Origin: a virus
Virus record (IMG/VR): IMGVR_UViG_3300045741_000133
Span: 1 to 54,196 of that record
Length of the DNA: 54,196 nucleotides
Direction: 5' to 3' (one strand)
Positions 27,158 through 35,369 of this stretch are shown piece after piece (the first letter of the stretch is position 1; the number at the start of each line of letters is the position of its first letter). The position numbers were made by a program, and so were the translations under genes. The notes under the pieces were generated by a model, which was not told where the DNA came from, ran no database searches, and worked only from the letters and a program-made list of their open reading frames with translations.

Positions 27158-28030
27158 ATGATCTCAGCTGAGATTGTCGCCGATTCGCAAGCTCCGTCCG
27201 GAGCTAGACTCACTACTTTCATCCTCAAGTACCCAAGATTCATCCACTCAGAGTTCATGACCCACCGGGTGCTCTCCAGGAACGCGTCAAGCTCTAGAGC
27301 TATTCCGATCTCTAAGATGATCGAAGCTATCCAGAAGGAGCCAGCGGCTCCGCTCGCGTTCACGAAGAACTGTCGCGGCATGCAAGCCAAGGACACCATA
27401 GAGAACCAAGATGAGGCGATGAGGATCTGGCTAGAAGCTAGAGATGCCATGGTCAGCTTCACCCAAAAGCTGTCTGATCTTGGAGTCCACAAGCAACACG
27501 CGAACCGGTTGCTTGAGCCGTTTCAGCACATCACCGTCATCGCGTCCGCTACGGACTGGGCCAACTTCTTCGCGCTCAGATACCACCCAGACGCTCAGCC
27601 CGAGTTCGTCGAGCTAGCCAAGCAGATGTGGGACAAGTTCAACAACGCGACGCCTATGGATCTCGGCGGTGGCGAGTGGCACCTGCCGCTGGTAACCGTC
27701 GAGGAGTACCAGGCGCTACGCTTGGCTAGCGTGCTGCCGAACACTAAGGGAGAGTACTTTAAGCTGCTGAACAAGCTGATCACCCAATCGGTCGCTAGGT
27801 GCGCGAGGGTGTCATACAACACGCTCGACGGCACCGCCAACTCGTACGAGAAGGACCTGGAGCTGTTCCAGAGGCTAGTCGGAAGCGCCCCGATCCACGC
27901 GTCACCTACCGAGCACCAGGCTATGGCTTCGCTCGACTCAACTTTGCGATCGGGCAACTTTAGGGGCTGGAGTCAGTACCGCAAAACACTTAGCAACGAG
28001 AACATCTTAGAATTCACCGGACCCAAGTAA
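27158..28030 (+). CDS. thyX: Flavin-dependent thymidylate synthase
   Basis: 290 residues from ATG 27158, preceded by AGGGGGG. The signature around residues 35-50 is THRVLSRNASSSRA, a variant of the ThyX motif (RHRxxSxNxxSxRY) in which Thr replaces the first Arg and RA replaces the final RY. Large-phage ThyX proteins often show such variants. It converts dUMP to dTMP using flavin and folate, following the dCMP deaminase step. The later RCARVSYNT and SPTEHQA segments are typical C-terminal ThyX features. Confidence 0.88.
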   Translation: MISAEIVADSQAPSGARLTTFILKYPRFIHSEFMTHRVLSRNASSSRAIPISKMIEAIQKEPAAPLAFTKNCRGMQAKDTIENQDEAMRIWLEARDAMVSFTQKLSDLGVHKQHANRLLEPFQHITVIASATDWANFFALRYHPDAQPEFVELAKQMWDKFNNATPMDLGGGEWHLPLVTVEEYQALRLASVLPNTKGEYFKLLNKLITQSVARCARVSYNTLDGTANSYEKDLELFQRLVGSAPIHASPTEHQAMASLDSTLRSGNFRGWSQYRKTLSNENILEFTGPK

Positions 28031-28043
28031 AGCGCAGTACAAT

Positions 28044-28571
28044 ATGACCATGATCACTGATATGTACCAAGAGTATCTATTCGTCATCGGTAAGCTTAAG
28101 GATCAGTTTAAGCTAGACCTAGAGGTGTCACACCGCGAGGTGCACACCTTCTTCAAGGACAAGCGACCGATCTTTAAGCTGCTGTACGGCACCTTCGAGA
28201 AGGAGGCGAGTCCGGTCATCGTCGTATCGTTCCACATCGACTTGACTCACTCCGAGGCCATTATGTGGTTCGTCGACCTGTACAAGATTCACCCGCTGAT
28301 CAGACTTCACGACTCTTGGATCGAGGACTCTAATGGTGAGACTTACCTAGGCGAGGATGCGGATGCTATAAAGCATGTGTTTACCACCCAAGAGATCTTG
28401 AGCGACTGGCTAGACAACCACGACGAGGAAGATACTCGAGAGTTCGTTAACGCCAAGGTCGTAGGTCGCGATCGACAGCTTAAGCCGTTTGACTCACTTA
28501 ACCAGAAGGCCCAAGCCATACAAGAATTCGTGCGCATCAAGAAGCCTGATGACGGGGAGAGCGTGCATTGA
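28044..28571 (+). CDS. Unknown protein downstream of thyX
   Basis: 175 residues, no recognised family. The middle has beta strands (ASPVIVVSFHIDLTHSEAIM) and the C-terminal third is polar and charged. The start has no good Shine-Dalgarno; an ATG six bases later is an alternative. It is followed by four genes that overlap or abut by a few bases, so it opens a small operon-like group. Confidence 0.65.
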   Translation: MTMITDMYQEYLFVIGKLKDQFKLDLEVSHREVHTFFKDKRPIFKLLYGTFEKEASPVIVVSFHIDLTHSEAIMWFVDLYKIHPLIRLHDSWIEDSNGETYLGEDADAIKHVFTTQEILSDWLDNHDEEDTREFVNAKVVGRDRQLKPFDSLNQKAQAIQEFVRIKKPDDGESVH

Positions 28572-28774
28572 GACGTTCTAAGCTTAAACCCACCACCGAA
28601 GAGACCTTCGCGGTTGGAAAACTAGAGGGTGAGCGAGAAGTTCTTCTCGAGATGCAGGAGTACTTAGATTGCAACTTCACTGTTGAGCAACTTCGCGCTA
28701 TAGTAAAGTCGCGCATCAAGATCCTGATGGCTAGACAGCTCAACGATCCCTTTAAGACCAAGGAGAAGCGGTGA
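28568..28774 (+). CDS. Small unknown protein
   Basis: 68 residues from a TTG start overlapping the previous stop, with GGGGAGAG upstream. Helical and charged, with a short hydrophobic-heptad region (EREVLLEMQEYLDC). No function recognised. Confidence 0.55.
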   Translation: MRRSKLKPTTEETFAVGKLEGEREVLLEMQEYLDCNFTVEQLRAIVKSRIKILMARQLNDPFKTKEKR

Positions 28775-28983
28775 CCTACAAGATTCGTCTAGACGACCTT
28801 AAGAAGGCAGTTCAATGGGTTGAAGCCAACTCTCGCGACGTCATGGTTCGGATAGAGCAGCACTACGACGGGCGCAACATCGTCATCAAGTGCGTCGACA
28901 AGTACGAAGCCACAGTAGAGATCAAGCTGTTCAACGACGGTGCTATGAACGTTAAGATCATTAAAGAGGAAGATCTAAAGTGA
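28771..28983 (+). CDS. Small unknown protein
   Basis: 70 residues from a GTG that overlaps the previous stop (GTGA), with AAGGAG upstream. One helix (DDLKKAVQWVEANS) then four likely strands (VMVRIEQHYDG, IVIKCVDKYEATVEIKLF), a compact alpha-beta layout. No function recognised. Confidence 0.65.
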   Translation: MTYKIRLDDLKKAVQWVEANSRDVMVRIEQHYDGRNIVIKCVDKYEATVEIKLFNDGAMNVKIIKEEDLK

Positions 28984-29372
28984 AGTTCGAGGATCTTACG
29001 CCGTGGGACATCCACATGATAAAGGATCGCGGTGTATGGTTGCTGGCCAACACTAGACTCGACAATCGCTACATAGCGATACTCTCCGTAACGATAGACT
29101 GCATCGAAGCTAAGGGGTACGATCTTAGCTCTAAGCCTAAAAATCTACAAGACGTATTCGTCTCTAAGTACGACGAAGGATCCGGCTACCGTTCTAGCTC
29201 TGGATCTAGAACGACGTTCTCGGCTACCGAGCTCATCTCTAAGGTGTTTGACTTGTTGGCAGAGCAGAACATCGAACTCGTCAAGTCTCAGAGAGAACCT
29301 ACGTGGACTCAGCCCCGGGAGTCTTGGTATATTAAGGCCGATAGCCAAATCAAGAAGCCATGGATGTACTGA
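28980..29372 (+). CDS. Unknown protein
   Basis: 130 residues from a GTG overlapping the previous stop, with GAGGAAG upstream. A Ser-rich segment (SGYRSSSGSRTTFS) lies in the middle. The C-terminus overlaps the exonuclease start. No family recognised. Confidence 0.6.
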   Translation: MKFEDLTPWDIHMIKDRGVWLLANTRLDNRYIAILSVTIDCIEAKGYDLSSKPKNLQDVFVSKYDEGSGYRSSSGSRTTFSATELISKVFDLLAEQNIELVKSQREPTWTQPRESWYIKADSQIKKPWMY

Positions 29373-29977
29373 TGCAAGATTTAATGATCGACTTCGAGAC
29401 CCTCGGACAAGACCCCAGCACGACCGTCATCTCTATCGGAGCTTGCTTCTTCAACGAAGATACAGGCGAGATCGGACCCACGTTCTACATGGCGTTCGAC
29501 GTTGACGAGCAGATCCGTAAGGGTCGAACCATCACTGGCGACACTTTGAAGTGGTGGATGGGTCAGTCTAACGCTGCCAAGAAAGTGTTCAACGAGAAGG
29601 CGAAACCAGCCAAGGAAGTCCTGACGCTCTTCAGTCAGTGGGTATTGTCTCAAAACACTATTTCCAAGATCAGACCTTGGGGAAACGGGAGCACCTTTGA
29701 CATCTCTATTATTGAGGATATGTTTAGGATGTATGACGTTAAGTGTCCTTGGCTTTACTATAATGTTTTCGATCTTCGCACGTTTCGCAGATATGTGGCT
29801 AACGGCGCAAAGGTGGACAAGTCGTCGGGCGTAGACCACAACGCTTTAGACGACGCTAAGAACCAGGCTAAGTTCGTCATCGAGCATAAGAAGTTCTTCA
29901 ACGAGATGCTGAGCGCGTTCGCTCAGATCGCGCAAGCGAAACCAGCGGAAGGAACCAATGCGCCAGTTCAAGGATAA
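29372..29977 (+). CDS. DnaQ-like 3'-5' exonuclease
   Basis: 201 residues from ATG 29372, which overlaps the previous stop (TGATG). Exo I is LMIDFETLG, Exo II lies in WGNGSTFDISIIEDMF, and Exo III is DHNALDDAKNQAKFV, giving the DEDDh set. Phage members of this kind degrade single-stranded DNA or RNA ends; T4 DexA is an example. Its role here (repair, primer removal or degrading host nucleic acid) cannot be told from sequence. Confidence 0.85.
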   Translation: MQDLMIDFETLGQDPSTTVISIGACFFNEDTGEIGPTFYMAFDVDEQIRKGRTITGDTLKWWMGQSNAAKKVFNEKAKPAKEVLTLFSQWVLSQNTISKIRPWGNGSTFDISIIEDMFRMYDVKCPWLYYNVFDLRTFRRYVANGAKVDKSSGVDHNALDDAKNQAKFVIEHKKFFNEMLSAFAQIAQAKPAEGTNAPVQG

Positions 29978-30179
29978 AGGATCAACTAGAATCAACCTAG
30001 ATCAGATAACGTCTTACTCGAAAGACTTCGACATCACACCACCGAACGGCAAGACTGACACCTTGATCCTCACTATCGGTTCAGCGCTTCGGAAGATGAG
30101 CTACTTAAATCAAGAGGATCGTGATGCGGACTTCAAGGCGCTCGACGCCTACTTCAAACTGGATAGTGATCTACGATAG
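29958..30179 (+). CDS. Small unknown protein
   Basis: 73 residues with AAGGAACCA before the ATG; it overlaps the exonuclease end by 20 bases. Short strands at the N-terminus (GSTRINLDQITSYSKDFDI) and a helical C-terminus. No function recognised. Confidence 0.6.
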   Translation: MRQFKDKGSTRINLDQITSYSKDFDITPPNGKTDTLILTIGSALRKMSYLNQEDRDADFKALDAYFKLDSDLR

Positions 30180-30423
30180 ACACTACGTCTACGTTCGGCA
30201 TCAATCATCTCGCTTTGAGACATCCTCAGCGCTTCTGGCGTATCTCGTTTACTGGGCATGGCACTTCAGATATGTTATGACCTGGCTACCGGTCAAGCGT
30301 CTAGTCTTGTATCGGACCATAGGTAACGTAGTTGATTTAGGCTCGTATTTAGAGAGCACAGAAGGGGACCATGGTAGACTTCGACGAAAATCACAAAGGG
30401 AGCGAAACTTACATCGCCTATAA
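30166..30423 (+). CDS. Possible small aromatic/basic membrane-type protein
   Basis: 85 residues if read from GTG 30166. The middle (LLAYLVYWAWHFRYVMTWLP) is hydrophobic and aromatic enough for a membrane-associated helix; the C-terminus is basic and overlaps the next gene by about 50 bases. There is no clear ribosome-binding site. It fills an otherwise empty 190-base gap, the main reason to keep it. Confidence 0.35.
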   Translation: MIYDRHYVYVRHQSSRFETSSALLAYLVYWAWHFRYVMTWLPVKRLVLYRTIGNVVDLGSYLESTEGDHGRLRRKSQRERNLHRL

Positions 30424-30688
30424 AGCGATTGAGAATCGACTGACCGACGAGTTTCAGACATTGACTCTAGAGATCATGGTCGAGAACTATATCCGTCGCG
30501 AGATGCGTCACCGCGGTCTTATGTCAGACCGAGACTTTCAGAACATCAAGAACATCTGGAGATCGATAGCTGAGGAGCTTAAGGTTCTTCAGAAGTATCC
30601 ATACTCTATGGAGTCGTTCCCGCACGCGCACCCGATGACGGTGATCGCAGTTAAACTTGCTAAATCACGTTTAGGAGTTGAGGTATGA
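30371..30688 (+). CDS. Unknown helical protein
   Basis: 105 residues with GAAGGGGACC before the ATG. Mostly charged helices (YIAYKAIENRLTDEFQTLTL, NIKNIWRSIAEELKVL). It ends four bases into the ligase gene. No family recognised. Confidence 0.65.
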   Translation: MVDFDENHKGSETYIAYKAIENRLTDEFQTLTLEIMVENYIRREMRHRGLMSDRDFQNIKNIWRSIAEELKVLQKYPYSMESFPHAHPMTVIAVKLAKSRLGVEV

Positions 30689-31554
30689 TAACGCAACCGA
30701 TGCTAGCCGCCAAGAAGCCGGTGTTCGAGAAGATCGAGTTTCCGGTTCTCGCGACTCCCAAGATCGACGGCATCCGCTGCGTAAAGGTTAACGGCAAAGC
30801 CTTGAGTCGGTCGTTCAAGCCGATCCCGAACGTCCACATCCGAGGTCTTATCGAGACGCTGCCAGACGGCCTCGACGGCGAGCTGGTTGCTGGCTCTAAC
30901 TTCAACGAAGTACAATCTGGGATCATGACTCACGCGGGAGCGCCCGACTTTAAGTACCTGGTGTTTGACTACGTGAGCAAATCATTGATCGAGCCGTATG
31001 CTGCTCGAGTGATGAACCTTAGAGCGTTGTCGCTTCCGTCGTTCGTCGAGGTCTTGTACCCAGAGGTAGCCAACAACTTGGAAGAACTTCAAGTCATCAT
31101 CGACAAGCACCTAGCTCAAGGTTTTGAAGGTACCATGATCCGCAGCCCAGGCTCGCCGTACAAGTGTGGACGCTCTACACTCAAAGAAGGATATCTGACC
31201 GCGATAAAACACTTCGTCGATGCAGAGGCAGAGCTCATCGGTTTTGAGGAGCTGTTTCACAACGAGAACGAGCAGGAGCTGAACGAGCTCGGGTACAAGG
31301 ATAGATCGTCTCACAAGAGCAACATGGTTCCTGGAAACACTCTCGGTGCGTTCATAGTTAAGTCTGAGGACGGTACCGTGTTCAAGATCGGGACTGGAGT
31401 CGGTCTTACCCAAGCCTTTCGCAAGGAGATTTGGGACAACCAGTCTAAGTTCCTAGGTAAGCTCGTGCACTACCGCTACCAACCGCACGGAGTCAAGGAT
31501 CGCCCCAGGGTTCCCAGCTTCTACGGGTTTCGCAGTCGGGAGGACATGTCATGA
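30685..31554 (+). CDS. ATP-dependent DNA ligase
   Basis: 289 residues, a minimal ligase. Motif I with the AMP-binding lysine is ATPKIDGIRCVK near residue 25; motif IIIa-like YLVFDYV; motif IV EGTMIRSPG; motif V in YLTAIKHF. The C-terminal part (GTGVGLTQAFRKEIW, KDRPRVPSFYGFR) is an OB-fold like that of other phage ligases. It seals nicks in replication and recombination. GGAGTTGAGGT precedes the ATG. Confidence 0.92.
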   Translation: MITQPMLAAKKPVFEKIEFPVLATPKIDGIRCVKVNGKALSRSFKPIPNVHIRGLIETLPDGLDGELVAGSNFNEVQSGIMTHAGAPDFKYLVFDYVSKSLIEPYAARVMNLRALSLPSFVEVLYPEVANNLEELQVIIDKHLAQGFEGTMIRSPGSPYKCGRSTLKEGYLTAIKHFVDAEAELIGFEELFHNENEQELNELGYKDRSSHKSNMVPGNTLGAFIVKSEDGTVFKIGTGVGLTQAFRKEIWDNQSKFLGKLVHYRYQPHGVKDRPRVPSFYGFRSREDMS

Positions 31555-31775
31555 CGAAGATAACCTCGCAGATAAAGAAGCTTAGTACCGGAGTCTGGTT
31601 TACGTACCCGGACGGTCTCATCTTTAGAACAAATCCAAACGACAACCGATTCATAGCTAAGCACCTAGACGTTGCAGTCCTCAAGAAGGCGACGATATCT
31701 ATCGTAGTTCGGGAGGACAGCGAGCTGCTTAGCGTAGCTTTTCGAGGAGCAGACCATGCTAAATCGTATTATTGA
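31551..31775 (+). CDS. Small unknown protein
   Basis: 74 residues, start overlapping the ligase stop (ATGA) with GGGAGG upstream. Beta-rich by eye (TGVWFTYPDGLIFRTN, ATISIVVREDSELLSVAF). It overlaps the next gene by 20 bases. No function recognised. Confidence 0.6.
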   Translation: MTKITSQIKKLSTGVWFTYPDGLIFRTNPNDNRFIAKHLDVAVLKKATISIVVREDSELLSVAFRGADHAKSYY

Positions 31776-32328
31776 GAAGATAGTTCAGGCCTTGATCAGG
31801 TCGTGCGTAAAACGCGGGAAGATGTTTAAGATCACTGGAGAGCCTTCTCAGAAGGAAGACGTCTACTTAGTTAGGTACGTCGTCTTCAAGACCAGGTTCT
31901 TGTCGCTCTACATCCACCGATTCATGAGGTCTGACTCATCTGATCCACACGACCATCCCTGGAACTTCTTCACGTACGTAGTTTCTGGGTCATATAAAGA
32001 ACACTTCTACGACACGATGAAGCCTCGCGAGCGCAAGGACTACTTCTTCACCGCTAGCAAGAAGCGTCAGTTCACCTCGCTGTGGACTCCTAAGATCAAC
32101 ATCCGCAAAGCAGGCTCGCTCGCGTACCGAAGAGCCGAAGACATCCACTGGGTAGAGACCGATAAGGTTAGATCCATCTGGGAGATCAACGAGGCGCCAC
32201 TCACGATCTGCTTGATCTTGCGCCGCCGTCGAAGATGGGGTTTTTGGACCTCTAGTCATACTTTCGTTGATTGGCGCAAATTCCTTAAGGTTAGGCCGAA
32301 CGATCCCCGAATCGAGGGAGCCGAGTAG
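31756..32328 (+). CDS. Cupin-like phage protein
   Basis: 190 residues with GAGGAG before the ATG. A segment DPHDHPWNFFTYVVSGSYKE, preceded by an IHRFMRSD strand and followed by hydrophobic strands, has the HxH...G layout of a cupin barrel with metal-binding histidines. Many phages carry similar cupin-like proteins of unknown substrate. A basic run (LRRRRRWGFW) lies near the C-terminus. Confidence 0.6.
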   Translation: MLNRIIEKIVQALIRSCVKRGKMFKITGEPSQKEDVYLVRYVVFKTRFLSLYIHRFMRSDSSDPHDHPWNFFTYVVSGSYKEHFYDTMKPRERKDYFFTASKKRQFTSLWTPKINIRKAGSLAYRRAEDIHWVETDKVRSIWEINEAPLTICLILRRRRRWGFWTSSHTFVDWRKFLKVRPNDPRIEGAE

Positions 32329-32546
32329 TGAAGCGCAGCGAGATCATAAAAAACGTAGTTAATGACTCAGAGGGTAAGTACTCCGAGAACACCGTCAACG
32401 AGATCTTGTTCTTGCTCGAGAGCTACGGCATAAAGCCTCCAACGTATCGTGAGAAGTCGATCATGCCTGGCTACGAGTACTTCGAGGTCGATAAATGGGA
32501 GCCTGAGAGTCAGCAGGCGTCCCAAGACGATACGAACATATCTTGA
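32328..32546 (+). CDS. Small unknown protein
   Basis: 72 residues from GTG overlapping the previous stop, with GAGGGAG upstream. N-terminal helix (RSEIIKNVVNDSE) and polar C-terminus. Its end runs 37 bases into the convergent minus-strand gene. No function recognised. Confidence 0.55.
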   Translation: MKRSEIIKNVVNDSEGKYSENTVNEILFLLESYGIKPPTYREKSIMPGYEYFEVDKWEPESQQASQDDTNIS

Positions 32547-32809
32547 TGGTGGTAGATCTCGTCGAAGCGCTCGTGATGGATCATCTTACGGACCCAGCGA
32601 CGCTCTTCGCGATTGCCGCGGTCCTTTAGATACCTTCTGCACTTGCACCAGGTTCGATGCTTAGATTGATCCTTGGCGAAGCCCTTGCGCTCGCGCCAAT
32701 CGTCCTTGACATGATCCTTATCCTTCTTGCGGTAAGATCCGTCTTGACGAAACTTAGATACGCCGGCGTGCATCAAGTGACGACGCGCCAGCCAAGCTTT
32801 TAATGTCAT
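32510..32809 (-). CDS. Isolated basic minus-strand protein
   Basis: 99 residues, strongly basic (KFRQDGSYRKKDKDHVKDDW, CKCRRYLKDRGNREERRWVR), so probably binds nucleic acid or is a highly charged regulator. It has a strong AAGGAG seven bases before the ATG, which argues it is real although it lies against the flow of its neighbours and overlaps a plus-strand gene tail. It must have its own promoter in 32810-32955. No family recognised. Confidence 0.65.
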   Translation of the reverse strand: MTLKAWLARRHLMHAGVSKFRQDGSYRKKDKDHVKDDWRERKGFAKDQSKHRTWCKCRRYLKDRGNREERRWVRKMIHHERFDEIYHHQDMFVSSWDAC

Positions 32810-32955
32810 AAAACAACTCCTTTAAGTTACCTAAAGAATTGTCATGACCAGCCTCCAAAGTGGTTAAAAGTTGAACATACGATCATACCAAGACCGTGAA
32901 ATATGCCTTCACATGGTTAAGTCGAGCTGGTAAAGTCTCGGTATTCGGAGGTCCT

Positions 32956-33177
32956 ATGAAGGTGTTTAACATAGTGGCGCTATCACTTGCTTTGGCGATC
33001 CTCGGTTCCCAGGGCGTAGCGATGTTGTTTGAGAGCTTACTTGGGCAGTCTGGTCAGCTTCCTGCGATGCTGGCTGCGGTAGCGATCGGTATCTCAGCTA
33101 GACGCTTGGTCGAGTACATTCTTGGCTACTCCCTCAGCAGCGCGCTCCGAGGCGAAGATGACACCCAGCAACGATAA
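32956..33177 (+). CDS. Small two-helix membrane protein, holin-like
   Basis: 73 residues from ATG 32956 with GGAGG upstream. Two hydrophobic segments (VFNIVALSLALAILGSQGVA and MLAAVAIGISARRLVEYIL region) joined by a short polar loop, and a charged tail. That layout suits a class II holin or another small inner-membrane protein. A holin role cannot be shown from sequence; the lytic enzymes are in other operons. Confidence 0.5.
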   Translation: MKVFNIVALSLALAILGSQGVAMLFESLLGQSGQLPAMLAAVAIGISARRLVEYILGYSLSSALRGEDDTQQR

Positions 33178-33457
33178 GATCACGAGAGAGCCTAGAGACT
33201 ACTGGCGCCCGGTAGCGATCCCGCTAGAGCAGCGATACGAGATGATCATGCAAGTCATGAACTCTACTCGCAAGTTCATGACGTCTAGGCAGATCGCCGA
33301 TTCTTACATCAACAACCCAACGACATCGGATGTTCTCGTGACGGGTTCGATCCTTAACGTATTGGCGCTCGCGAACTTGGTGACTAAGCGTCAGCTTAAC
33401 TTACCGTCAAAGGTCACTCGGTACGAGTATAAACTTCGGGGGAACAATGCGAAATAA
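33158..33457 (+). CDS. Probable winged-helix DNA-binding protein
   Basis: 99 residues from ATG 33158, overlapping the previous gene by 20 bases. Residues 20-85 look like a winged helix: YEMIMQVMNSTRKFMTSRQI, then a recognition-type helix VLVTGSILNVLALANLVTKR and a short beta wing ending VTRYEYKL. It could regulate phage genes. No specific family known. Confidence 0.55.
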   Translation: MTPSNDKITREPRDYWRPVAIPLEQRYEMIMQVMNSTRKFMTSRQIADSYINNPTTSDVLVTGSILNVLALANLVTKRQLNLPSKVTRYEYKLRGNNAK

Positions 33458-33680
33458 CAAACAAGTCGAGCTGTTCGACAACTGGTTCAAGGTTAAGATG
33501 ATGTCTCGCGTCATAAAGAACGATAGTCAACAGGTCGAGTACGCGTACATCGACGCGAAGGACGCAGACGCTGCGAAAGCTAGAGCCATAGCTTCCGCGG
33601 GACCTGGGTGGATCGCGAAGATAAAGCCCATCTCTTACCGACAGATGATCAAGGAGATCTCGTGCGAGCGATCTTACTGA
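33447..33680 (+). CDS. Small unknown protein
   Basis: 77 residues with GGGGGAACA before the ATG. A strand region (WFKVKMMSRVIKND, VEYAYIDAKDADAAKARAIA) and a short C-terminal helix. The last bases overlap the matrixin-like gene start. No function recognised. Confidence 0.6.
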   Translation: MRNNKQVELFDNWFKVKMMSRVIKNDSQQVEYAYIDAKDADAAKARAIASAGPGWIAKIKPISYRQMIKEISCERSY

Positions 33681-34210
33681 TCCTGCTCGTAGCTGGCTTT
33701 GGGTGCTGTAGACCTCCGTCGGAGCCCGACTGTGGGTTCGTACAAAACGAGTACTCACGCAGAGTATCATGGCCAAAGCATCCCGTCTCGTTCACGATCG
33801 ATGCTTCTGCTAAGGCATACGAGTCTGGCATCCGCTTCGCAGCCAGCGAGTGGAACCGTCAATCGGGAAGAACCTTGTTTCGAGAGGTAAGCCCTGATGT
33901 ACCTGCCGACATTATCATATTCGTCCTATCCCCGTGGGACGGGCTCGCAAGTGAGGAAGCTAGAACAACCATCTATTTTTCAGACGATAACATCAACCAC
34001 GCTCTCATTAAGATAAACCCTCAGTACGCGTTCTACAACGGTCCGTATGGCTTCGGGGTATCGATGGACTCGCTGATGATCCACGAATTAGGACACGCTC
34101 TAGGTCTCGCGCACCATCCAGGAACCGTGATGAACCCGTTGCTTGCGGAAGGCGAGTATCGCATCACTTTGAGTCAGCACGAGCTCGACGCCATGGCGTG
34201 CGAGTACTAA
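33662..34210 (+). CDS. Exported matrixin-like zinc metalloprotease
   Basis: 182 residues from GTG 33662, chosen because AAGGAG lies five bases upstream. The N-terminus is a signal peptide (ILLILLVAGFG) followed by two cysteines, perhaps a lipoprotein site though not a perfect lipobox. The catalytic zinc motif is HELGHALGLAHH, followed by a Met-turn-like GTVMNPLL. It would act in the periplasm or at the surface, perhaps during infection, release or superinfection exclusion. Such proteases are uncommon in phages. Confidence 0.75.
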   Translation: MRAILLILLVAGFGCCRPPSEPDCGFVQNEYSRRVSWPKHPVSFTIDASAKAYESGIRFAASEWNRQSGRTLFREVSPDVPADIIIFVLSPWDGLASEEARTTIYFSDDNINHALIKINPQYAFYNGPYGFGVSMDSLMIHELGHALGLAHHPGTVMNPLLAEGEYRITLSQHELDAMACEY

Positions 34211-34250
34211 ACGTCCCAGTCTGAGGCATCCTAAGTATTTTGTTGAGACA

Positions 34251-34298
34251 GACTTAACTTTTTAGCTCTACTTGCCGATAGGTACTCGTACGATGAGA
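34251..34298 (+). promoter_or_regulatory. GACTTAACTTTT motif and possible promoter before prepilin-like gene
   Basis: GACTTAACTTTT at 34251-34262 recurs upstream of several genes to the right. TACGAT at 34293-34298 could be a -10 box and is followed by GAGAGTAAC. Spacing between the two is larger than for a standard promoter, so the motif may be an activator site. Confidence 0.4.
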
Positions 34299-34315
34299 GT
34301 AACAAAGGAGCAAAC

Positions 34316-35032
34316 ATGAAGAACGTTATCGGAAATCAAAGAGGAATGAGCCTGATCGGAGTCGTGGTCGCCATGGGTATCATGGGTATCTTAATGATGG
34401 TGCTCGCGGACATGACGGTGATGATGACCAAGAACAACACCACCGCGCTAGCTAACTCGGACATCTTGGCTTACGTTAACCAGATTCGCAGCAACATCCA
34501 AGATCCTATGCGAGCTACGACGATGCTAGCTGGAAATCAGACTACTGGCGCCGTCGTAGTCAACGATCCGCTGGTGTCAGGAACTATCTTAGCTCAGGCC
34601 GGGATGAAGCCGAACAACGCGGTAGCTTGGAGCATTAAGCGCGTTGGTTTCGAGAACGTTCTTCCCGCCGGCGCTACCGGCTTGTATAGATTGACGCTGG
34701 TCTTGATCACCGAGAAGACTCAAGGAATGGTCATCGGGCCCACGATCGCTCGCCGCGTAGTAGGTGACGTGTACTGCTTCGTAGCTTCTAACGTGATCAC
34801 GACTTGCACCGGTGGAACCGATCCTGTAGCTCAGGCAAAGGTTCAGTGTCAAGCTCTGGGTGGAACCTGGGTCGACGCCGCAGCTTTCGGAAGTCAGTGC
34901 ACCCTCAGACTCCCAGCCTCAACCGGCGGCGGAGATGATGACAAGGACAAAGGCGACCACAACCATGACGGACACGAAGACAACGGTCACGGTTCATACG
35001 GTAACTCTAACGGTCACCCCTGCAACCACTAA
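34316..35032 (+). CDS. Type IV prepilin-like protein
   Basis: 238 residues with AAAGGAG before the ATG. The N-terminus has a prepilin-peptidase site: a short basic leader, NQRG, then MSLIGVVVAMGIMGILMMVL, a 20-residue hydrophobic helix. Position 5 after the cut is Gly, not the usual Glu, as in some minor pilins. The globular part has several cysteines (YCFVASNVITTC, KVQCQALG). The C-terminal 30 residues are Asp-, His- and Gly-rich, suggesting metal binding. It may enter the host pilus or secretion machinery. Similar leaders are common in Bdellovibrio-like bacteria. Confidence 0.75.
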   Translation: MKNVIGNQRGMSLIGVVVAMGIMGILMMVLADMTVMMTKNNTTALANSDILAYVNQIRSNIQDPMRATTMLAGNQTTGAVVVNDPLVSGTILAQAGMKPNNAVAWSIKRVGFENVLPAGATGLYRLTLVLITEKTQGMVIGPTIARRVVGDVYCFVASNVITTCTGGTDPVAQAKVQCQALGGTWVDAAAFGSQCTLRLPASTGGGDDDKDKGDHNHDGHEDNGHGSYGNSNGHPCNH

Positions 35033-35042
35033 GGAGGATGAT

Positions 35043-35369
35043 ATGAAGCAGTACGTTACGGAACATCCGAAGTTGACGATCATACAGAAGAAGTTCTTGC
35101 TCGAGGCGATCGAGCAAGGTCGCGAGGTTGAGGTAGTAGAGTCTAACTCTGAGTTGATCTCGACCAAGAACAAGATCTGGGTTCAGGCTACTGACCAGCG
35201 CGGGTACTACGATGAGATGCTCGATAAGTCGACATCCGTAGGCTTCGCGCTGATCTTAAAAGACCTGATCCAAGACGTACCGATCTGGGGCGAGCTTACT
35301 GACGATGACAAGCACCAGATCTTAGACTTGAAAGGTCTGCTTGAGGAGTCTGAAGAAGAGGCTGCATGA
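35043..35369 (+). CDS. Unknown acidic protein
   Basis: 108 residues from ATG 35043 with a perfect AAGGAGG eight bases upstream. Helical N-terminus (LTIIQKKFLLEAIEQGREVE) and an acidic tail (GLLEESEEEAA). No family recognised. First of four short genes that overlap or almost touch. Confidence 0.7.
   Translation: MKQYVTEHPKLTIIQKKFLLEAIEQGREVEVVESNSELISTKNKIWVQATDQRGYYDEMLDKSTSVGFALILKDLIQDVPIWGELTDDDKHQILDLKGLLEESEEEAA

Noticed and set aside
26893-27492. 199-codon minus-strand frame across the nucleotidase and thyX genes
   Set aside because: Antisense to two well-supported genes and without a ribosome-binding site.
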